Assembly (NCBI GenBank): GCA_964623265.1
Contig: CAZUTK010000039.1
Span: 1 to 30,238, forward strand
Source: CAZUTK01 sp964623265
GTDB lineage: Bacteria; Electryoneota; B3-LCP
Direction: 5' to 3'
Length of the DNA: 30,238 bases
Shown: in pieces, positions 24,469 to 30,238 of the stretch
How positions within the stretch are numbered: position 1 is the stretch's first letter
How the letters are laid out: every line of letters begins with the position of its first letter
Notes under the pieces: generated by a model
Database searches by the model: none
What the model was told of the DNA's origin: nothing
What the model saw: only the letters and a program-made list of their open reading frames with translations
Program-made: the position numbers and the translations under genes

Positions 24469-24999
24469 ATGAGACTCTTGATCATTTCATCCCTGTTCCT
24501 TGTCTTAGGCTGCTCGCGGACCCCGGATACGGCGACGAAGTCCGCAACAGAAGTGGAATTCCCCGATCAGGTGATCTGGGAAGGGAAAATTGAAATCGTG
24601 GAAAGGGGCGATCTTCAATCCGTCGTCAACGCCGGCAGGATTTCGCTGTTCCATAAGCGAAAGGTAACCCTGCTGGACAGCGGCGTCGTCGTGGATTTCT
24701 ACAGCAAGGCGGGCAGGCACACTTCACGGCTCACCGCGGACAGCGCCAGAGTGGACGATATGCAGGACCTATTCGTGGCGCAAGGGAATGTCGTGGTGGC
24801 GTCCGACAGCGGCGCCACACTGCGCACTGAACGCCTCTTCTGGGATCGCGCCCGCCAGAAGATCCATTCGGATACGCTGGTTGTGTTGACTACAGAATAC
24901 GACTCATTGCGGGGCTATAAATTCGAATCCAACGCGGACTTGACCACTTGGCAGTTGCAGCAGCCGGTGGGTCAAACTTTCCGCGGGAAGAGCCCATGA
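24469..24999 (+). CDS. lptC: LptC-like LPS transport protein, lipoprotein form
   Basis: 176 residues from ATG 24469; an in-frame TTG three bases earlier is adjacent to the kdsD stop. LptC receives LPS from LptBFG and passes it to LptA. Unlike E. coli LptC, which has a membrane anchor, the N-terminus MRLLIISSLFLVLGC resembles a lipoprotein signal with Cys15. The mature chain shows the beta-jellyroll pattern of the LptC family (DQVIWEGKIEIVERG, LTADSARVDDMQDLFVAQGNVVV, LFWDRARQKIHSD). Identification rests mainly on position and fold pattern, since sequence conservation in LptC is low. It overlaps the next gene by ATGA. Confidence 0.85.
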   Translation: MRLLIISSLFLVLGCSRTPDTATKSATEVEFPDQVIWEGKIEIVERGDLQSVVNAGRISLFHKRKVTLLDSGVVVDFYSKAGRHTSRLTADSARVDDMQDLFVAQGNVVVASDSGATLRTERLFWDRARQKIHSDTLVVLTTEYDSLRGYKFESNADLTTWQLQQPVGQTFRGKSP

Positions 25000-26126
25000 T
25001 GCGGATCTTGAGGATAATCATCTTGGGGTGCGTCTTGATACCAATTCTTGTGTATTCCCAGGATTCGAGAATTGCTTCGCCTATCGTCCTCGAGAGAGCC
25101 GATTTGATGCGGACGGAGCAGACGCCGGAAGGTGTTACCCGCTACTTAGATGGTTCTGTGAAAATCACACAGGATACCCTGACGATCCTTGCGGAGCATG
25201 CGATCTATGAAGAGTTTGTTGGTCGTCTTATTTTTAGGGGGAGCGTTCATTTTATAGAACCTTCCCGTCAGATATGGGCGGATCAAGCGGTCTACTATGA
25301 AAGGGATGGACGCGCTACGGCGGAAGGCAACGTGCGCATCGAACAGGATTCGCTCATTATGAAATGCAACCGCGTGGTCTACAGCGAAGATCGGCACGAA
25401 GCCAGTTTCTTCGGTGATGTTTTCATTCATTCCTTGCGGGAAAACGCGATCTTGACCGGGAATCACGGCGCCTATAACCGCGACAGTGATCGCGGCGCGA
25501 TGACGCAGAATCCCCGCCTGGTACGCTATTTCAGCAGTTCGGATTCGATGGTAGTCACCGGCAATGTCATCGAATATTTTTTCGACCGCCGGCAAGCGAA
25601 CGTTACGGATCATGTCCGCATTCAGCGAGGTGATGTCGACGCTTCCGGCGAACATCTGTTTTATTCGGACGATTCGTCCTGGGTGCGCTTGACCGGCGAT
25701 CCGGAAATCCACCGCAGGCAGGATCTGGTCTATGCCGATACCGTGGACGCTTTTTTCTTCGATCAGCATCTGCGTCGTATCCATCTAAGAGGCAATGCCG
25801 TTGCAACATCGCCGGTGGACTCACTTCGGCCGGAACCCGTCAACCGCATCACCGGAAAAAGCATGGAGCTGGTTTTTGCTGAAGACAAAATTGACAGCAT
25901 TTACGTCGCGGGAAACGCTCGCAGCACCTATTATGTGCGCGAAACCAATTCGGAAAAAGGCGCTAATCTGGTATCCGGCGACAGAATGGATCTCCACGTC
26001 GCGGACGGGCGGATCCGGTGGATTTATGTGGAAGGGGGCACCGAGGGCATTTATTACCCGGAGAAACTGGAGAAAATGGTGGAAAGCGCGAGTGATACGC
26101 CTTCAACTCGCAGGCGCAAACCATGA
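24996..26126 (+). CDS. lptA: LptA/OstA-like LPS periplasmic bridge protein, long form
   Basis: 376 residues from ATG 24996, which overlaps the lptC stop (ATGA); upstream in-frame codons reaching 24948 are inside lptC. Signal peptide to about residue 21 (IPILVYSQ). The body is a series of OstA-type strands with a G-N/D-V-like hub: IFRGSVHF (79), AEGNVRIEQD (109), FGDVFIHS (139), VTGNVIEYF (187), VTDHVRIQRGD, LTGDPEIHRR, LRGNAVATS, VAGNARSTYY and VEGGTEGIYY. E. coli LptA has about 185 residues, so this is roughly twice as long, with about nine such hubs. It would make a long jellyroll bridge or an LptA fused to an LptD-N-like part. The last 20 residues are charged and tail-like. Confidence 0.85.
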   Translation: MMRILRIIILGCVLIPILVYSQDSRIASPIVLERADLMRTEQTPEGVTRYLDGSVKITQDTLTILAEHAIYEEFVGRLIFRGSVHFIEPSRQIWADQAVYYERDGRATAEGNVRIEQDSLIMKCNRVVYSEDRHEASFFGDVFIHSLRENAILTGNHGAYNRDSDRGAMTQNPRLVRYFSSSDSMVVTGNVIEYFFDRRQANVTDHVRIQRGDVDASGEHLFYSDDSSWVRLTGDPEIHRRQDLVYADTVDAFFFDQHLRRIHLRGNAVATSPVDSLRPEPVNRITGKSMELVFAEDKIDSIYVAGNARSTYYVRETNSEKGANLVSGDRMDLHVADGRIRWIYVEGGTEGIYYPEKLEKMVESASDTPSTRRRKP

Positions 26127-26878
26127 TTCTTGATTCCCAAAGCGCTGGGTTGCAAGTCTTCCGCTGCGAGAACCTGGTGAAGGTGTATCATCGCCGACGC
26201 GTCGTGGATCAGGTCTCTTTGGATGTCAGGCAGGGCGAAGTCGTCGGGTTGTTAGGACCCAACGGAGCCGGCAAGACCACGACGTTTCATATGATGACGG
26301 GGATGATCCGCGCCACTGAAGGCAGGATCTTTCTAAATGAGCAGGATATCACGCGCTTGCCGATGTATCGCCGGGCGCGGCTGGGGATCGGCTATCTGGC
26401 GCAAGAACCTTCGATCTTCCGCAAGCTCACCGTCAAGCAGAATATCATGGCGATCTTACAAATGATGCCGATGAGCCGCAAGGAACGAAAGCATAAATTG
26501 GAATCCTTTTTAGAAGAGCTTTCCATCGGACATCTGGCGGATCGCAAAGCGTATAACTTATCAGGCGGCGAGCGACGGCGCGTGGAAATCACGCGGGCGC
26601 TGGTGACGGACCCGAAATTCATTCTCCTCGACGAACCTTTCGCAGGGATTGATCCCATCGCTGTGAACGACATTCAGCAGCTCGTCGCAGGCTTGAAGAA
26701 CAGGGGGATCGGCGTTCTGGTGACCGATCACAACGTCCATGAAACTCTATCCGTCACTGACCGCGCCTATCTCCTCTATGAAGGGAAAATATTGAAATCC
26801 GGTACGTCGGCTTTTTTAGCGGGAGATGCGGAAGCCAGAAAATTGTATTTAGGCGAGAGTTTCAAGCTGGAGAGATAA
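26123..26878 (+). CDS. lptB: LPS export ABC transporter ATPase
   Basis: 251 residues, normal length. Cytoplasmic motor of the LptBFG complex that extracts LPS from the inner membrane. Walker A GPNGAGKT (45-52), Q-loop Gln94 in YLAQEPSIFR, signature LSGGE (146-150), Walker B ILLDE (167-171), switch His203 in TDHN. LptB-type features include the YLAQEPSIFRKLTV and LGESFKL ends. It overlaps lptA by ATGA and is followed by rpoN 16 bases later, the same gene order as in proteobacteria. lptF, lptG and lptD are not in the window. Confidence 0.95.
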   Translation: MILDSQSAGLQVFRCENLVKVYHRRRVVDQVSLDVRQGEVVGLLGPNGAGKTTTFHMMTGMIRATEGRIFLNEQDITRLPMYRRARLGIGYLAQEPSIFRKLTVKQNIMAILQMMPMSRKERKHKLESFLEELSIGHLADRKAYNLSGGERRRVEITRALVTDPKFILLDEPFAGIDPIAVNDIQQLVAGLKNRGIGVLVTDHNVHETLSVTDRAYLLYEGKILKSGTSAFLAGDAEARKLYLGESFKLER

Positions 26879-26894
26879 TCAGTCAAGACGTCCT

Positions 26895-28340
26895 ATGGCT
26901 CAGACATTAAGACAGGATCTAAGACAGCGCCTCGAATTAACCATCCAACCGCTGCAGATTCTGCGATCCGAACTCATTCAGCTTCCCCTGTTGGAGCTCG
27001 AATTGCGAGTGCGCCACGAGTTGGAAGAAAATCCCTTCTTGGAAGAAGCGGATCAACAGGACGATGAAGTGCTGGAAACCGATGAAGAGCTGCCCGTACC
27101 GAAAACAGCGGAAGAATTGGACGAAGAGGAAAAGCAGGATCTCCCCCCGAAAACCGAAGACTCGGAACTGGATTGGGAATCCATCTTAAATGATGAAGAC
27201 TTCTACGAGTACAAACCCAGATCATTGCCTTCGCATGTTGAAATCCAGGAAGTGCCCCGCGCGACCACACTGACTCTTTACGATCATTTAAATTCGCAGC
27301 TGCATACGGATTATATGTTGAGCGATTATCAAGATATCGGCGAGTTCATCATCGGAAGTCTGAATGCCGATGGGTATTTGACCTTAAGCGTCGAAGAGAT
27401 CGCGAATGAACTGAACGTTCAACCGGAGCGAGTAGAAAAAACCTTGAAGCGGATTCAGACGTATGATCCACCTGGAATCGCTGCGCGCAATCTTCAGGAG
27501 TGCCTGCTGATCCAACTGGAACAGCTGCCGAATGCGGATCCCATAGCGGTCCGAATGCTGAAAGAATGTTTTCAAGAATTCATCAACAAGAAATATGAAG
27601 CCATCGCCAAAAAACTGGAAATTTCACTTGACCAGGTCCGCAGTGCTTTCGAAATCGTAACGAAACTGAACCCCAAACCAGGCGAAGGCGCCGTGGACGA
27701 AAAACAGAATTTTGTAATCCCGGACTTAATTGTAACGCAGGTGGGAGATAAATTCGAAGTATTCCTCAACGAAGGGACCGTCCCTAACTTTTACGTGAAC
27801 AGCGAGTATCGAGATATGGTGCTGTCGCGTAAGAAAGTGGACAAGAAGACTCGCGAGTTCGTCCAGAAAAAGCTGGAGTCCGCACGCTGGTTCGTGAACG
27901 CCATCCACCAACGCCGCACCACGATGTTGCGCACGATGCGGGCGATCGTGAAGAAACAGGAAGATTTTTTCCGCTACGGTAAGGAATTCTTGAAGCCCAT
28001 GATTCTGCAGGATATTGCGGATGAAATCGGCATGGACATCGCCACAATATCGCGCGTCACCAACGGCAAATATGTGCAGACCGACTTCGGCGTCTTCGAA
28101 TTGAAGTATTTCTTCAGCCAGCGGATGGAGACGGATAACGGCGAAGAGGTATCCACGAGAATCATCAAGTCTAAACTGAAAGAAATCGTCGCCGGCGAAG
28201 ATAAATCCAACCCCTATTCAGACGAAAAGCTGGCTGAACTGCTGGCGCAAGCCGGTTACACCATCGCGAGGCGCACCGTCCAAAAATACCGGGAGCAACT
28301 GGGCATCCCGGTCAAACGGCTGCGCCGCGAGATCGTCTGA
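26895..28340 (+). CDS. rpoN: RNA polymerase sigma-54 factor
   Basis: 481 residues, normal length. The Gln/Leu-rich region I (1-50: LRQRLELTIQPLQILRSELI, LEENPFLEE) contacts activators; an acidic spacer (52-95) is followed by core-binding and HTH parts (TISRVTNGKYVQTDFG near 395) and the RpoN box ARRTVQKYRE (458-467), which reads the -24 element. It starts 16 bases after lptB, so it is in the LPS operon. Enhancer-binding activators are not in this window. Confidence 0.96.
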   Translation: MAQTLRQDLRQRLELTIQPLQILRSELIQLPLLELELRVRHELEENPFLEEADQQDDEVLETDEELPVPKTAEELDEEEKQDLPPKTEDSELDWESILNDEDFYEYKPRSLPSHVEIQEVPRATTLTLYDHLNSQLHTDYMLSDYQDIGEFIIGSLNADGYLTLSVEEIANELNVQPERVEKTLKRIQTYDPPGIAARNLQECLLIQLEQLPNADPIAVRMLKECFQEFINKKYEAIAKKLEISLDQVRSAFEIVTKLNPKPGEGAVDEKQNFVIPDLIVTQVGDKFEVFLNEGTVPNFYVNSEYRDMVLSRKKVDKKTREFVQKKLESARWFVNAIHQRRTTMLRTMRAIVKKQEDFFRYGKEFLKPMILQDIADEIGMDIATISRVTNGKYVQTDFGVFELKYFFSQRMETDNGEEVSTRIIKSKLKEIVAGEDKSNPYSDEKLAELLAQAGYTIARRTVQKYREQLGIPVKRLRREIV

Positions 28341-28385
28341 AGCCGATTTCGAAATACCGCATCGGAGGATTTTAGAGGAAAAACT

Positions 28386-28940
28386 ATGGCGCTTTTAGAC
28401 AGCAATAAGATCGCTCTCGGAACCCCCTGTCCCGAATTCAATCTCCCTTCCGTGGATGGGAAACGATACTCGTTGGCGGATTTCAAGGACAAGAAAGTGT
28501 TGATCGTGATCTTCACTTGCAATCATTGCCCCTACGCGCGTGCGGTGGAGGATCGCATCATCCAACTGCGAAAGGAATACGAGGACAAAAGCGTTCAGAT
28601 GGTCGGAATCTGTTCCAATGATCCGGATTTTGTGCCGGAAGACTCCTTTGAGAACCTGAAAAAGCGCTGGCGGGAAAAGAATTACGGATTTCCCTATCTG
28701 CACGACTTGGAGCAGACCGTTGCCAGAGATTTCGGCGCGGTCTGCACTCCGGAATTCTTCGTGTACGGCGAAGATCGCCGCTTAGCGTATCATGGCCGTT
28801 TGGATGATAATTGGAAAGAACCGGAGCGGGTGACCCGTCGCGAATTGAAGGAAGCCGTGGATTTGCTGCTGGCGGGCAAGAAACCATCCGACCGGCAGAT
28901 GCCTTCTATGGGCTGTTCCATCAAGTGGAAGAATTCATAA
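28386..28940 (+). CDS. Thioredoxin-fold redoxin (AhpC/TSA-like, CNHCP type)
   Basis: 184 residues, with a ribosome site (GAGGAAAA) before the ATG. Thioredoxin-fold motif TCNHCPYA with Cys45 and Cys48, a cis-Pro122 in AVCTPEFFVYG and a conserved C-terminal PSMGCSIKWK. This set matches the peroxiredoxin-like CNHCP family, cytoplasmic here as no signal peptide is seen. The peroxidatic-type spacing differs from 2-Cys peroxiredoxins, so a disulfide exchange role is as likely as peroxidase. Substrate unknown. It sits 45 bases after rpoN and may be cotranscribed with it. Confidence 0.87.
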   Translation: MALLDSNKIALGTPCPEFNLPSVDGKRYSLADFKDKKVLIVIFTCNHCPYARAVEDRIIQLRKEYEDKSVQMVGICSNDPDFVPEDSFENLKKRWREKNYGFPYLHDLEQTVARDFGAVCTPEFFVYGEDRRLAYHGRLDDNWKEPERVTRRELKEAVDLLLAGKKPSDRQMPSMGCSIKWKNS

Positions 28941-29003
28941 GCCGGGTTTGTAAAAGTCTCGTCGTTTCAATAGCGTACGGTTCAAGCTGTCGAGCAATGA
29001 CCG

Positions 29004-30238
29004 ATGCTGGAAAAGCTCTTTCACTTTTCGCAGAATAGCACGAACCTGAAAACGGAGTTCCTGGCGGGCGCCACCACCTTCATGACGATGGCTTATATCA
29101 TCTTTGTCCAGCCCGCAGTGCTGTCGCAAGCCGGGATGGACTTTGACGCGGTGATGATGGCGACTTGCCTTTCCGCCGCCGGGGCGAGCATCTTTATGGG
29201 GGTTTTCGCCAATTATCCTATCGCGCTGGCGTCCGGGATGGGCGAAAACTTCTTCTTCACTTTCACGGTGGTCATAGCGGCAGGCGTTCCCTGGCAGACG
29301 GCTCTGGGAATCGTCTTCCTCTCAGGGGTTCTTTTTTTAATACTAAACCTCTTCCGAATTCGACAGGCGCTGGTGGACGCCATTCCGGAGTCCTTGCAGC
29401 ATGCCATCGCCGCGGGCATCGGCTTTTTCATCGCTTTCATCGGATTGTCGGAAGCGGGGATCATCATTCGGGATAACGGTGCTCTGGCGGGGGCGGTCTA
29501 TGGCGGGGAATTGACTCACACATCGCTGCTGCAACGGCTTCACATCTTTGAATATGCCGGCGGTTTCGTCCAGTTGGGGGATTTATCCAATCCGGCGACT
29601 CTGTTGTCGCTCTTCGGGCTTTTCGTGATGGTCTTCTTCCTGGTGCGGAGAGTGAAAGGGGCGATTTTCTGGGGAATCTTGCTCACATTGCTTTTGTCTC
29701 TGGTCACCGGACAATCCGCATGGCAGGGTTTGGCGGCGCCGCCGCCATCCATCGAGCCGACCTTGTTCAAGGCGGATTTCCTGGACGCATTGCGCTGGGA
29801 TTATCTGCCCGTCGTGTTGGTATTTCTTTTTATGGCGATTTTCGATACAGTGGGCACGATGATTGGCGTTTGCGAACGGGCGGGTTTCATCCGAGACGGG
29901 AAGCTGCCTCGAGCCTCCCGAGTCTTATGGGTGGATGCCGCCGGAACTACCGCCGGAGCTCTCCTGGGCACTTCCACGGTAACCTGCTACATTGAGTCCG
30001 CTGCCGGGGTGGAGGAAGGGGGGAGAACCGGCTTTACCGCTGTGATCGTGGGATTGCTGTTCCTTCTGGCGATTTTCTTCTCTCCGTTGGTGCGGATGGT
30101 AGGCGGCGGCATCGCCGCGCTCTCCGGCAGCGAGCTCCTTCTCTATCCCATCACGGCTCCCGCTCTGATTGTCGTCGGCTGCCTGATGGCGCAATCCGCC
30201 GCGAAAATCAACTGGTCTGATCTGACGGATGCCATCCC
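29004..30238 (+). CDS. AzgA-type NCS2 purine permease, 3' partial
   Basis: The frame is open to the window end (411 codons), so the C-terminus is missing. Start ATG 29004: MLEKLFHFSQNSTNLKTEFL, then many membrane spans. NCS2/AzgA marks include GATTFMTMAYIIFVQP near the first helix, ASGMGENFFFTFTV (family GLGxNAFFAF position), MAIFDTVGTMIGVCERAG and TSTVTCYIESAAGVEEGGRTG in the last third. AzgA-like proteins import adenine, guanine or hypoxanthine by proton symport. The Glu after GMG is an uncommon but known variant. No clear ribosome site is visible; the gap from the redoxin gene is 63 bases. Confidence 0.85.
   Translation, partial: MLEKLFHFSQNSTNLKTEFLAGATTFMTMAYIIFVQPAVLSQAGMDFDAVMMATCLSAAGASIFMGVFANYPIALASGMGENFFFTFTVVIAAGVPWQTALGIVFLSGVLFLILNLFRIRQALVDAIPESLQHAIAAGIGFFIAFIGLSEAGIIIRDNGALAGAVYGGELTHTSLLQRLHIFEYAGGFVQLGDLSNPATLLSLFGLFVMVFFLVRRVKGAIFWGILLTLLLSLVTGQSAWQGLAAPPPSIEPTLFKADFLDALRWDYLPVVLVFLFMAIFDTVGTMIGVCERAGFIRDGKLPRASRVLWVDAAGTTAGALLGTSTVTCYIESAAGVEEGGRTGFTAVIVGLLFLLAIFFSPLVRMVGGGIAALSGSELLLYPITAPALIVVGCLMAQSAAKINWSDLTDAI

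Noticed and set aside
1..30238. CRISPR array, tRNA, rRNA, insertion sequence or prophage
   Set aside because: No direct repeat array, cloverleaf pattern, transposase or phage motif was recognised on either strand by eye; a tRNAscan or CRISPR finder run was not possible.

Overview
The window reads as a dense stretch (24 protein genes, no gap over 300 bases) of a diderm, LPS-making bacterium. Three things point to the FCB superphylum or a nearby uncultured phylum (Zixibacteria-, KSB1-, Electryoneota- or Calditrichota-like): two proteins ending in type IX secretion (T9SS) style C-terminal sorting domains, a tandem pair of PorV/PorQ-family outer-membrane barrels, and many envelope lipoproteins with Ig-like folds. 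The phylum-level guess is inference. No tRNA, rRNA, CRISPR array, IS element or phage gene was seen.

Region 1 (1-8504, + strand) is mostly cell-surface genes. It opens with the 3' part of an M6-type metallopeptidase-like protein carrying a beta-propeller-like region and a T9SS tail; its zinc site is erased. Coupled to it by a 4-base overlap is a 1033-residue protein joining an intact HEFTH zinc-peptidase domain, a TolB-like WD40 propeller and an Omp85-like beta-barrel. Two DUF5683-like envelope paralogues and an RmlD-like reductase follow. Region 2 (8609-10432, +) holds a tandem-PDZ periplasmic protein with its own terminator, and an XdhC-type molybdenum-enzyme maturation factor. It ends at a bidirectional terminator facing fructose-1,6-bisphosphatase.

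Region 3 (22677 down to 10527, - strand) is a long run of tightly packed genes. In transcription order: an Ig-like lipoprotein, an Asp-box (BNR) propeller with a T9SS tail, two PorV/PorQ barrels, an isocitrate/isopropylmalate-family dehydrogenase, a hairpin cluster that probably terminates this part, two lipoproteins, PdxJ, another Ig-like lipoprotein, a DUF4438 protein, an HD-domain hydrolase, a beta-phosphoglucomutase-like HAD enzyme and fbp.

Region 4 (22865-30238, +) starts at a divergent promoter and carries kdsC-kdsD-lptC-lptA-lptB-rpoN. This is the same neighbourhood known from proteobacteria: Kdo synthesis, LPS export and sigma-54. Its LptA-like protein is about twice the usual size. 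A redoxin and the 5' part of an AzgA-type purine permease, cut by the window edge, follow.

The strongest leads are the zinc-site-free M6 homologue coupled to a peptidase-propeller-barrel fusion, the lipoprotein/T9SS-cargo/double-PorV operon, and the long LptA. None is proved to be a new system from sequence alone.
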